This document shows, piece after piece, positions 31,636-39,100 of a DNA stretch of 45,306 nucleotides. Source of the DNA: JBAZTO01 sp041661865. GTDB lineage: Bacteria > Planctomycetota > Phycisphaerae > SM23-33. The DNA is taken from positions 1-45,306 of the forward strand of contig JBAZTO010000035.1 of assembly GCA_041661865.1 (NCBI GenBank). The letters run 5' to 3'. The position numbers and the translations under genes are program-made. Each line of letters opens with the position of its first letter. Within the stretch, counting starts at the first letter, position 1. The notes under the pieces are model-generated. The model saw nothing but the letters and a program-made list of their open reading frames with translations, had not been told where the DNA came from and did no database searches.

Positions 31636-32712
31636 CTACACCTTGGCTTTCACTTCTCCGACGGTCGGCCGCCGGGCGTCGCCCCGGCCGACGCCGACCG
31701 AGCGGCCAATAGACAGGATACGCCGGCCCATGCAGCCGCGGCAATCATCGGCATTTTCCTGAAGGCAGACCTTGCCGGGATAAATCTCGTATATCGCGCG
31801 GTACTGCGTCGGCGTCAGGTTGGGCATGACGATGTTCGCGCCGCGCCTCAGGCCCAGTTCGCGCCCCTGCTCGGGGTTCAGCGAGGCCAGGGCCGTGGTG
31901 GCTGGGATGTTCGCCCGCGGGCAGGCCAGGCGCGCCAGGGCGATCATCTTGTAGGTCATCAACTCGGTGTTGGGCGCCTGCTCATCGCGGCCGGCCGGCT
32001 CGACGCTCTTTTTCTGCCCCAGCGGCGTCTGCGGGTGCGAGACATAAGGCCCCATGCCGATCATGTCCAGATCCAGCCGGGCGAACAGCTCGAGGTCGTC
32101 GGCCAGGTCTTCGTAGGTCTGGCCCGGAATGCCGACCATCACGCCGCTGCCGACTTCGTAGCCCAGCTTCCTCAGCAGGCGCAGGATGTCGATGCGGTCG
32201 CGCCGCCGCCCGCGCGGGGCGGGGTGAATACGTTTGAAGAGCTGGCGGTTGGAGGTCTCGAACCGCAGCAGGTAGCGGTCGGCCCCGGCAGCCCGCCACA
32301 GCGCCAGTTCGTCGGGCTGTCGCTCGCCCAGGCTCAGCGTCACGGCCAGGGGGGCGCGCTGCTTGATCTTGCCGATCAGGCCCTCCATCCAGCGGGCCGA
32401 GATGCCGTAATCCTCGCCGCTCTGGAGCACCACCGTGCCGTAGCCGAAACTCGCGGCCTGGTCGACGCAGTCGAGGATTTCCGGCTCGCTCATGCGGTAG
32501 CGCTTCAGCCCGCTGTTGGCGTGGCGGATGCCGCAGTAGTGGCAATCGCGGCCGCAGTGGTTGGAGATCTCGATGAGCCCGCGCAGGTGGACCTCGTCGC
32601 CCACGTGGCGACGGCGCGCTTCGTCGGCCTGCTGCCACAGCGTGGCCAGGGCCGCCTCGTCGCCCTCGCGCAGCCAGCGGATTGTTTCGCTTCGGTTCAT
32701 CGGGTCGGTCAC
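31636..32712 (-). CDS. hydE: [FeFe] hydrogenase maturase HydE
   Basis: The 358-residue radical SAM protein has its cluster motif CGRDCHYC at C53, C57 and C60 and the family segments VLQSGEDYG, RFETSN and GYEVGSGVMVGIPGQTYEDL. HydE acts on the HydG product to assemble the diiron subcluster. A GTG at 32712 and an ATG four codons later are both plausible starts; neither has a Shine-Dalgarno sequence. Near the C terminus two cysteines (DDCRGC) could hold the optional second cluster. It is translationally close-coupled to hydG and separated from the upstream receiver gene by a repeat array. Confidence 0.95.
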   Translation of the reverse strand: MTDPMNRSETIRWLREGDEAALATLWQQADEARRRHVGDEVHLRGLIEISNHCGRDCHYCGIRHANSGLKRYRMSEPEILDCVDQAASFGYGTVVLQSGEDYGISARWMEGLIGKIKQRAPLAVTLSLGERQPDELALWRAAGADRYLLRFETSNRQLFKRIHPAPRGRRRDRIDILRLLRKLGYEVGSGVMVGIPGQTYEDLADDLELFARLDLDMIGMGPYVSHPQTPLGQKKSVEPAGRDEQAPNTELMTYKMIALARLACPRANIPATTALASLNPEQGRELGLRRGANIVMPNLTPTQYRAIYEIYPGKVCLQENADDCRGCMGRRILSIGRSVGVGRGDARRPTVGEVKAKV

Positions 32713-32763
32713 AACTATCGGTCACTAACTATACGCCAAACGGTTAAGCATAGCCGGATCGTA

Positions 32764-32844
32764 ATCACAGGCGAGACGCCTATGCTACCTGTCACAGGCG
32801 AGACGCCTATGCTACCTGTCACAGGCGAGACGCCTGTGGTACCT
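32764..32844. repeat. Three tandem 27-bp units of the ACAGGCGAGACGCCT repeat
   Basis: Three head-to-tail units share the core TCACAGGCGAGACGCCT. Units one and two differ only at the first base, and the third differs at two positions near its end. Each unit is itself a short hairpin (ACAGGCG/CGCCTGT). The third unit runs into the stop codon of the receiver gene (TAG at 32843-32845). The same core occurs in frame at 4861-4935. Confidence 0.85.
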
Positions 32845-33253
32845 ATTCTTCCAGCAGGCGATCAATCTCGCGGGCCAACTGCTCGAACCGCACGGGCTTG
32901 GTCAGCATCACGTCGGCCTTGACCCACGAACGCTCCTCGTCGGTGGCCGCGTCGATCTCGATACCCGTCTCGCTGGCGACGGCGGAAACCAAAATCACCG
33001 GCACCTGCGATTTGTTCTTCTTGATGTGATAGCAGAGCACCAGCCCGCTGTCCATGTGCTCGAGCATCATGTCCACGATGGCCAGGTCCACGTGATGGGC
33101 GGCCAGCACTTCCTCGGCCGCCTTGGCGCTCTCGGCGCAAAGAACGTTGAAACCCCGTTCCTCCAGTTGCGACCGGTTGACGGTCAGGAAGTCCATGTTG
33201 TCGTCCACCAGCAGGATCGTATGGCCCGAAGGCGTTGTCCGTTCGTCACTCAT
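32843..33253 (-). CDS. Stand-alone response regulator receiver domain
   Basis: The 136-residue product is a single CheY-like receiver: the acidic pair in TILLVDDNMDF, the phosphorylatable aspartate in LAIVDMMLEHMDSG, and the conserved lysine in MLTKPVRF are all present. There is no output domain. An ATG at 33253 was preferred over a GTG eight codons upstream. It lies 86 bases after hydA and before hydE in the hydrogenase operon. It could therefore act by protein contact in redox or hydrogen signalling, or serve as a phosphate relay to an unlinked kinase. The 3' end overlaps the tandem repeat array. Confidence 0.88.
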   Translation of the reverse strand: MSDERTTPSGHTILLVDDNMDFLTVNRSQLEERGFNVLCAESAKAAEEVLAAHHVDLAIVDMMLEHMDSGLVLCYHIKKNKSQVPVILVSAVASETGIEIDAATDEERSWVKADVMLTKPVRFEQLAREIDRLLEE

Positions 33254-33339
33254 AACTGTACATTCCACTTCTTTCACTGAATCATCTCACGGCGTTGCTT
33301 ACGGTCATCGTACAGGCTCGGCCTCTGCCTCCGCCTCGC

Positions 33340-35061
33340 TCAGGGCACCACTTCTCTGGGATGGTAGTGCGTGTGCAGCAGTTGGTGGCTCTTCTCGCCC
33401 AGCGGTTTGCCCAGGAAATCCTGGTAGAGCCGTTCGACGGCCTTGTTGCCGTGGGCGGTGCGCACCTTTTCGTCGCGGTCGATTTTGTACAGCGCCTGCA
33501 TCCGCGTCCGCACGGCCTGCGCGTCGGTCTTGATCGGCTGGCCGCCGCCGGCAATGCAGCCGCCCGGGCAGGTCATCACCTCGATGAAGTGCAGGTCGTT
33601 GCGCCCGTTGCGAATGTCGTTGAGCAGGGCCCGCGCGTTGCCCAGCCCGCTGACGACGGCGACGCCGTACTCCTTGCCGGCGATCTTCACGTGGGCTTCC
33701 TTGATCCCGTCGCTGCCGCGCAGGGCCCGCAGTTCCAGGCCCGGCAGTTCCTTGCCCGTCAGGAGGAAGTGGGCCGTCCGCAAGGCCGCCTCCATCACGC
33801 CGCCGCTGGCGCCGAAAAGCTTGCCGGCGGTGCTGCGGTCGCCGAAAGGCGTGTCGGCCGGCTCGGGCGCGAAGGCCTCCAGGTTCATGCCGCGCAGGCG
33901 AATGATGCGGGCCAGCTCGCGCGTCGTCAGCACCGCGTCAACGTCCGGCACGCCGTTGCCGCCCATCTCGGGCCGCTGGGCCTCGAACTTCTTGGCCGTG
34001 CAGGGCATGATCGAGACGCTGAAGATCTTCTGCGGATCGACGCCCTCGCGCTGCGCGAAGTAACTCTTGATGATCGCGCCCATCATCTGCTGGGGGCTCT
34101 TGCAGGTGGACAGGTTGGCCAGGAAGTCGGGGCAGAATTCCTCGACGTACTTGATCCAGCCCGGCGAGCAACTGGTCATCATCGGCAGAGGCCCGCCGCT
34201 CCTGATCCGCTCGACCAGTTCGCTCCCCTCCTCCATCACCGTCAGGTCGGCGGCAAAAGATGTGTCGAACACGCGGTCGAATCCCAGCCGCCGCAGCGCC
34301 GCGTTCATCATGCCGCAGATGTCGCTGCCAGGCTTCATGCCCAGTTCCTCCGCCAGCGTCACCGAGACTGCCGGCGCGTGCTGGGCCACCACCAACAGGT
34401 CCGGGTTGGCCAGCGCGTTGAGGACTTCCTTGATGCTGCTCTGTTCCCGCAGCGCGCCGGTGGGGCACACCATGACGCACTGGCCGCAGTTGATGCAACT
34501 GGAGACGTTCAGGCCCTCATTGAAGGCTGTGCCCACGCAGCTGCGTGCCCCTCGGCCGACGAAATCGATGGCCGCGACGCCCTGCACCTCTTCGCACACG
34601 CGGACGCACCGGCCGCAAAGGATGCACTTGGACGGGTCGCGCACGATCGACGGGCTGGACGTGTCGATGTGGTGCTGGCTCTTGTCGCCCGTGTACCGCC
34701 GCTCGCGGACGCCCAGTTGCTCGGCCAGGCCTTGCAGCGTGCAGTTGCGATTGCGGATGCAGTAGAGGCAGTCGTCGGGATGGTTGGCCAGCAGCAGCTC
34801 GACGATGGTCTTTCGCGCCCGCAGCACGCGCGGCGAGTGCGTCTGGATCTTCATGCCCTCGGACACCGGATGGGCGCAGGAAGGCAGCAGGTTCCGCTGG
34901 CCGTCGACCTCCACCACGCACATGCGGCAGGCCCCGGTGGGGAATAAGTCGGCCATGAAACACAATGTCGGCACGGCGATGCCCGCCCGCTCGAGCGCCG
35001 AGAGGATGGTCTCGTTCTTGCGGGCCTGAACCGGTTTGTTGTTGACCTCGATGGTAATCAC
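33340..35061 (-). CDS. hydA: [FeFe] hydrogenase catalytic subunit HydA (trimeric, bifurcating type)
   Basis: The 573-residue product starts at a GTG with AGGAA upstream. The N-terminal domain carries a [2Fe-2S] site (C34, C45, C48, C62), a His-Cys [4Fe-4S] site HPDDCLYCIRNRNC, and two [4Fe-4S] ferredoxin motifs (CILCGRCVRVC, CINCGQCVMVC). The H-cluster domain has L1 TSCSPGW (296-302), L2 MPCTAKKFE (352-360) and L3 EVMTCPGGCIAGGG (C498, C502), then the small-subunit domain ending YHPREVVP. This is the M3 layout of group A3 enzymes, which with HydB and HydC oxidise NADH and reduced ferredoxin together to form H2, or run the reverse. L1 has Ser where prototypes have a second Cys. Confidence 0.96.
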   Translation of the reverse strand: MITIEVNNKPVQARKNETILSALERAGIAVPTLCFMADLFPTGACRMCVVEVDGQRNLLPSCAHPVSEGMKIQTHSPRVLRARKTIVELLLANHPDDCLYCIRNRNCTLQGLAEQLGVRERRYTGDKSQHHIDTSSPSIVRDPSKCILCGRCVRVCEEVQGVAAIDFVGRGARSCVGTAFNEGLNVSSCINCGQCVMVCPTGALREQSSIKEVLNALANPDLLVVAQHAPAVSVTLAEELGMKPGSDICGMMNAALRRLGFDRVFDTSFAADLTVMEEGSELVERIRSGGPLPMMTSCSPGWIKYVEEFCPDFLANLSTCKSPQQMMGAIIKSYFAQREGVDPQKIFSVSIMPCTAKKFEAQRPEMGGNGVPDVDAVLTTRELARIIRLRGMNLEAFAPEPADTPFGDRSTAGKLFGASGGVMEAALRTAHFLLTGKELPGLELRALRGSDGIKEAHVKIAGKEYGVAVVSGLGNARALLNDIRNGRNDLHFIEVMTCPGGCIAGGGQPIKTDAQAVRTRMQALYKIDRDEKVRTAHGNKAVERLYQDFLGKPLGEKSHQLLHTHYHPREVVP

Positions 35062-35076
35062 GTCAGGTTCCTATCC

Positions 35077-37074
35077 TTATTCCACGACGACTGCGTTGAA
35101 CCGGCACACCTCGCTGCAGACCCCGCAGCCGACGCACTTGTCGGGCACGATGTAGTGCGGGCTCTTGGGCGCGCCCATGATCGCAGCCGTGGGGCACTTG
35201 CGGGCACAGGCGGTGCAGCCGGTACACTTCTTGGCATCGATGCGGCGGACCAGCAGCTCGGTGCACGCGCCGGCCGGGCATCGCCGCTCGTAAATGTGCG
35301 CCTCGTATTCGTCGCGGAAGTGCCGCAGCGTCGAGAGCACCGGGTTGGGCGCCGTCTGCCCCAGCCCGCAGAGGCTGGTGTCCTTGATCACCTCGGCCAG
35401 GCGGTTGAGGTACATCACGCCGCGGAAGCGCTCCAGGGCGTCAACGCCCTTTTCCCGCCCGCGGCTGCGCGTGATGCGCTGGAGGATCTCCAGCATTCGC
35501 CGCGTGCCCTCGCGGCACGGGATGCACTTGCCGCAGCTTTCGCGCTGGATGAAGTCCATGAAGAACTTAGCCACGTCCACCATGCACGTGTCCTCGTCCA
35601 TCACCACCAGCCCGCCGCTGCCCATGATCGCGTCGATGCTCTTGAGGGACTCGAAGTCGACCTCGGTGTCCAGGTGCTTTTCGGGAATGCACCCGCCCGA
35701 GGGCCCGCCGATCTGCACGGCCTTGAAGGCCTTGCCGCCCGGAACGCCCCCGCCGATGTCGAAGATGATCTGGCGCATCTTCGTGCCCATGGCCACTTCG
35801 ACCAGGCCGGTGCGGTTGACCTTGCCCGACAGCGCGAAGACCTTGGTGCCCTTGCTCTTGGCCGTGCCGACGGCGGCAAAGGCGGCGGCCCCGTTATTGA
35901 CGATACCCGGCAGGTTGGCCATCGTCTCGACGTTGTTGATGACCGTGGGCTTGCCGAACAGACCCTTGACGGCCGGGAACGGCGGGCGCGGACGCGGCAT
36001 GCCTCGCCGGCCCTCGATGCTCTGGATCAGCGCCGTCTCCTCGCCGCAAACGAACGCGCCGGCCCCCTGCTTGATGACGATCTCAAGGTTCAGGCCGCTG
36101 TCGAGGATATTGTGCCCCAGCAGGCCATAGCTCTTGGCCCGCGCGATGGCCACCTTCATGCGGGCGATGGCCAGCGGGTATTCCGCCCGCGTATAGACGT
36201 AGGCCTTGGTCGCGCCCATCGCGTAGGCGGCGATGGCCATGCCCTCGAGCACGCGGTGCGGGTCGCCCTCGATGACGGCGCGGTCCATGAAGGCTCCGGG
36301 GTCGCCCTCGTCGGCGTTGCAGATCAGGTACTTCTGGTCGGCCGGCGTGCCCAGGGCGAACTTCCACTTCCGCCCGGCCAGGAACCCCCCGCCGCCGCGC
36401 CCGCGAAGCCCGCTGGCCTCGACCAGGTCGCACAGCTCCGCCGGGGTGGTCTTGCGGATCACGCCGGCAAAGGCGCGATAGCCGCCGCGGGCGAAGTATT
36501 CCTCGATGCTCGTCGGGTCGATCAGGCCCACGTTGGCCAGCACCCACCGCGTCTGAGGCGCGAAGAACGGATGTTCGTCCAGGTACGGTACGCTGTCCCA
36601 GGCCCGCAGGTCGCCGTTGCGATGCTGCCCCAGGACGCACTCCGCCGGCGCCTGCCCGCCGCCCAGCACCGCCTCCAGCAGCGCGGCGGCCTTCTCGGCC
36701 GTCACCGGCGCGAAGGAGACGCGCTTCCGCCCGGGCAGTTGGATGTCCACGATCGGCTCGGCAGTACACAGGCCGATGCAGCCGACCTCCACCACGTCGG
36801 CGGCGATTTTCTTCTCCGTCAGGTACTCGCGAATGGCTGCCAGCGTCTTGCCGGCCCCCGCGCCCAGTCCGCACGTGCCGGTGCCGACGAAAATGGCCGG
36901 CCGGCTCAACTCCTTGCGGCGGAAGGGCGCCAGGTGCTCGATCCGCTGCTGCCGGCAGGCGGCGTTGTCGTGGCAGAGCGGCCCGTCCAGCAAGCACTCG
37001 ATGTACATCGGGCAGGGCCGGTCCAGGCCGTGCCAGCAGGCCTCGCAACACTTCTGGTCAAGCCTCGTGCTCAC
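35077..37074 (-). CDS. hydB: Hydrogenase NADH-binding flavoprotein subunit HydB
   Basis: The 665-residue product starts with a GTG overlapping the hydC stop (GTGA). In order it has a Cys-rich extension (C9, C10, C13, C21, C27, C34, C40), a thioredoxin-like [2Fe-2S] domain (TGTCGLGAGAG and VGCIGLC), and the NuoF-like FMN/NADH domain (GLRGRGGGGFLAGRKW, NADEGDPGAFMD). It continues with the SLBB region, the NuoF [4Fe-4S] motif ESCGKCIPCREG, and a C-terminal two-cluster ferredoxin (CTGCTACARKC, CVGCGVCSEVC). It is the bifurcation-site subunit that exchanges hydride with NAD(H). The N-terminal Cys-rich segment is not part of NuoF and may bind another metal or cluster. Confidence 0.95.
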   Translation of the reverse strand: MSTRLDQKCCEACWHGLDRPCPMYIECLLDGPLCHDNAACRQQRIEHLAPFRRKELSRPAIFVGTGTCGLGAGAGKTLAAIREYLTEKKIAADVVEVGCIGLCTAEPIVDIQLPGRKRVSFAPVTAEKAAALLEAVLGGGQAPAECVLGQHRNGDLRAWDSVPYLDEHPFFAPQTRWVLANVGLIDPTSIEEYFARGGYRAFAGVIRKTTPAELCDLVEASGLRGRGGGGFLAGRKWKFALGTPADQKYLICNADEGDPGAFMDRAVIEGDPHRVLEGMAIAAYAMGATKAYVYTRAEYPLAIARMKVAIARAKSYGLLGHNILDSGLNLEIVIKQGAGAFVCGEETALIQSIEGRRGMPRPRPPFPAVKGLFGKPTVINNVETMANLPGIVNNGAAAFAAVGTAKSKGTKVFALSGKVNRTGLVEVAMGTKMRQIIFDIGGGVPGGKAFKAVQIGGPSGGCIPEKHLDTEVDFESLKSIDAIMGSGGLVVMDEDTCMVDVAKFFMDFIQRESCGKCIPCREGTRRMLEILQRITRSRGREKGVDALERFRGVMYLNRLAEVIKDTSLCGLGQTAPNPVLSTLRHFRDEYEAHIYERRCPAGACTELLVRRIDAKKCTGCTACARKCPTAAIMGAPKSPHYIVPDKCVGCGVCSEVCRFNAVVVE

Positions 37075-37544
37075 TTCTTGTCAGCCTTTCTGCGATAATC
37101 ATCAAGAATGGTTTTCACCGATTCGGCAGTCACCTTCGCGTGGAATTCGCCGTTGACGCAGATGACCGGGGCCAGCCCGCAGGCCCCGATGCACGCGACC
37201 ACTTCCAGCGAAAACACGCCGTCGCGGGTGGTCTGGCCCGGATTGATCTTCAGCGACCGCACCACTGTCTCCAACAGCCCGGCCGAACCCTTGACGTGGC
37301 AGGCCGTGCCGCGGCAAAGCTGGATGTGATACTGGCCCGGACTCTGGAAGCGGAACTGGTTATAGAAGGTCGCCACGCCGTAAATTTTGCTGACGGGCAG
37401 GTTCAGGTGCCGCCCGATCTCCATCACCGCCTCGCGAGAGAGATACCCCAGCGCCTCCTGCACCTCCTGAAGGATGGGAATCAGCGCGTCACGCTTGGCG
37501 TGCGTGTAGCGAGCGAGAATGGGCTGAATGTCGGCTCGTATCAT
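37071..37544 (-). CDS. hydC: Hydrogenase [2Fe-2S] subunit HydC (NuoE-like)
   Basis: The 157-residue product is a NuoE/HndA-type protein: an N-terminal helical part (LGYLSREAVMEIGRHLNLP) and a thioredoxin-fold [2Fe-2S] site formed by CRGTACHVKG and CIGACGLAP. It relays electrons within the HydABC trimer. The ATG at 37544 follows GGAGG at nine bases and overlaps the rex stop (ATGA). It is the first structural gene of the hydrogenase. Confidence 0.95.
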   Translation of the reverse strand: MIRADIQPILARYTHAKRDALIPILQEVQEALGYLSREAVMEIGRHLNLPVSKIYGVATFYNQFRFQSPGQYHIQLCRGTACHVKGSAGLLETVVRSLKINPGQTTRDGVFSLEVVACIGACGLAPVICVNGEFHAKVTAESVKTILDDYRRKADKK

Positions 37545-38179
37545 GGAAGGACTTCCTCCCGCACCGCCCCGCCGCGGGCAAAGTAGGCCGCCTTCTCCAG
37601 CGAGGTGGTGATGTCCACGTCCTCGACGTAAACGTGCGGAGGCACGTGCAGCGGCGCGGGGACGAAGTTCACCAGGCTCCGCACGCCCGAGCGAACCAGC
37701 GTCTCAGCCAGTTCCTGCGCCTCGTTGGCCGGCACAGCCACGATCGCCACGCCGATGTGCTTCTCGGCCACGATCCTGGGCAGTTCCTCGATGGGGTGGC
37801 AATAACAGCCGTGGACGACCCGGCCGACCTTGTGCGGGTCGCTGTCGAACGCGGCCACGATGCTCAGGTGAGGCCGTCGACCGTTGAAGTACGCCAGGAT
37901 GGCCCGGCCGAGGTTCCCCACCCCCACCAACGCCACGCCCTGGCCCTTGGGGGCATCCAGAAAGCTGCGGATGCTCTCGACCAGCTCGCTCACGTCATAT
38001 CCGTGCGAGGGGCTGCCGTTGTAGCCGACGGCCATCAGGTCCCGCCGGACCTGGGCGGCCGTCACGCCGGCCTCGTTGGCCAGGTGATGGGAGTACACGT
38101 ACTTGGCGCCCCCGGCCAGCAACTCATTGAGCAGCCGGCGGTAGAGGCTCAATCGCCCGATTGTCTTGTCGGATGTCAT
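37541..38179 (-). CDS. rex: Redox-sensing transcriptional repressor Rex
   Basis: The 212-residue product starts at the ATG at 38179, which has AGGA seven bases upstream; the frame remains open further upstream but has no site. The N-terminal winged helix (RLSLYRRLLNELLAGGAKYV then TAAQVRRDLMAVG) precedes a Rossmann NAD(H) domain (VALVGVGNLGRAIL). Rex proteins leave their operators when NADH is high, and so induce fermentative and hydrogen-evolving genes. This copy is the first gene of the hydrogenase operon and faces a Rex site in its own promoter, so autoregulation is expected. Confidence 0.95.
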   Translation of the reverse strand: MTSDKTIGRLSLYRRLLNELLAGGAKYVYSHHLANEAGVTAAQVRRDLMAVGYNGSPSHGYDVSELVESIRSFLDAPKGQGVALVGVGNLGRAILAYFNGRRPHLSIVAAFDSDPHKVGRVVHGCYCHPIEELPRIVAEKHIGVAIVAVPANEAQELAETLVRSGVRSLVNFVPAPLHVPPHVYVEDVDITTSLEKAAYFARGGAVREEVLP

Positions 38180-38228
38180 CTCAAATCCTGTGAACGTTAC
38201 GGTGGAAATACCTGATACAATCCTCACG

Positions 38229-38246
38229 CTGTGAAACTTGTCACAG
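38229..38246. promoter_or_regulatory. Rex operator
   Basis: CTGTGAAACTTGTCACAG is a palindrome with six-base arms and a six-base centre, matching the TTGTGA-N6-TCACAA Rex consensus at the core positions TGTGA and TCACA. It lies just downstream of the predicted -10 box of the rex-hyd operon and about 50 bases before the rex start codon. A second half-like site, CTGTGAACG, occurs near 38188. Confidence 0.8.
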
Positions 38247-38249
38247 GCT

Positions 38250-38278
38250 AGCATACGAACCTGTTTTTGCCAAGGCAA
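38250..38278 (-). promoter_or_regulatory. Predicted promoter of the rex-hyd operon
   Basis: On the minus strand TTGCCT (38273-38278) and TATGCT (38250-38255) are 17 bases apart. Transcription would begin inside the Rex operator at 38229-38246. The -35 overlaps a second inverted repeat, TTTTTGCC-AA-GGCAAAAA (38264-38281), which could bind another regulator. Confidence 0.6.
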
Positions 38279-38554
38279 AAAAGCCGATTCCGCCGCGTTC
38301 GCCCCGAAACAGCCCAGCATTACGCTCAGGCTTCGTAGACTATAAGTCCATTAATTGCAAAGTGTTTTGTTATTGCGTTACTCATAGAAACTTTTGAATG
38401 GCTAATTTATGAAAAGTTGTGAAAAAAGTCACCGAAAGACCTCATTGCCAGCGACAGATGGGGTAAGCAGTCATAGGACATGCTGCGTCGCTCGTTACGG
38501 GTTGTCTTTATCTGGACATTGGCTTGGCGGATGGAAAGTCCTGTTCCCAGTACT

Positions 38555-38583
38555 CTGTCAGGCATGGATTGATGGGTGGCATG
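38555..38583. repeat. 29-bp dispersed repeat, copy 2
   Basis: It is identical over 29 bases to 13139-13167 (core GTCAGGCATGGATTGATGGG). It is followed by the ATGGGTGGCATGCCCAT hairpin. The surrounding region 38279-38600 contains no supported gene. Confidence 0.8.
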
Positions 38584-38611
38584 CCCATCAATTGACGACT
38601 GACAGACCATT

Positions 38612-38960
38612 AGGTGCCCGCGGTTCACCACGGGCATACATAGATTTCCTGTCCCCGCCGTTTCCTAGCCCGAAGAGCGTCTGACAATAGCCCCGCTTGG
38701 AGCGTAGCGAAGGGCGGGGTGGACAATCCATTGCCGACAGAGCCTCGGATGGGGCGATTGAACCACACCCGCAGTGTCCGACGAGTTTCAATCGCCCCCG
38801 ATCGGGGCTCTGCTGCTAAGCGCGGCGGAGTTCCTACTCCGCCGCGAGTATGTCCAGGACGAGCGAAAAGGAGGTGGGGTTGGAACTCCATCTCCCAAAT
38901 ACGGAATGTCAAAGAGGGCCCTTTCCCGCGTGCAACCAGTTGCACGCCCTACGGGCTGGG
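38612..38960. repeat. Cluster of repeat hairpins in a gene-free region
   Basis: Several hairpins stand side by side. GCCCGCGGTTCACCACGGGC is at about 38617. AGCCCCGCTTGGAGCGTAGC with its partner GAAGGGCGGGG (38689-38719) is a variant of the family at 2777 and 29900. The perfect 11-base stem CGCGGCGGAGT/ACTCCGCCGCG is at 38821-38846, and GTGCAACCAGTTGCACGCCC is at 38930-38949. The last is followed by TACGGGCTGGG and is related to 41175-41195 and 41436-41454. No ribosome-binding site or protein-like frame is supported. Confidence 0.65.
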
Positions 38961-39017
38961 AGTGGCTGTAATGCAACAACATCCGTTCATGTGTGACGCC
39001 GAGAGTGCAATAGCAGA

Positions 39018-39047
39018 ACGGTGCCTGGGCATCTGTCCAGGCACCGT
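39018..39047. terminator. Strong hairpin, likely terminator of the sigma operon
   Basis: ACGGTGCCTGG and CCAGGCACCGT form an 11-base stem with an eight-base loop, about 55 bases after the stop at 39101 on the minus strand. The minus-strand tail TTCTGCTATTG is only weakly T-rich, so termination efficiency is uncertain. Confidence 0.55.
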
Positions 39048-39100
39048 CTTGTGACGACCCAATCTACTTTGTGTTAACTGACCTTAACCGTACACAGGGG

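Noticed and set aside
32764..32844. Short CRISPR array
   Set aside because: The three 27-bp units are directly abutting with no spacers, and no cas gene is in the window.
35155..37098. 647-codon plus-strand frame opposite hydB
   Set aside because: Antisense to a conserved NuoF-like protein; no recognisable domain.
38409..38684. Possible 91-codon gene downstream of the rex promoter
   Set aside because: It spans the 29-bp dispersed repeat and hairpins and lacks protein-like composition and a ribosome-binding site.
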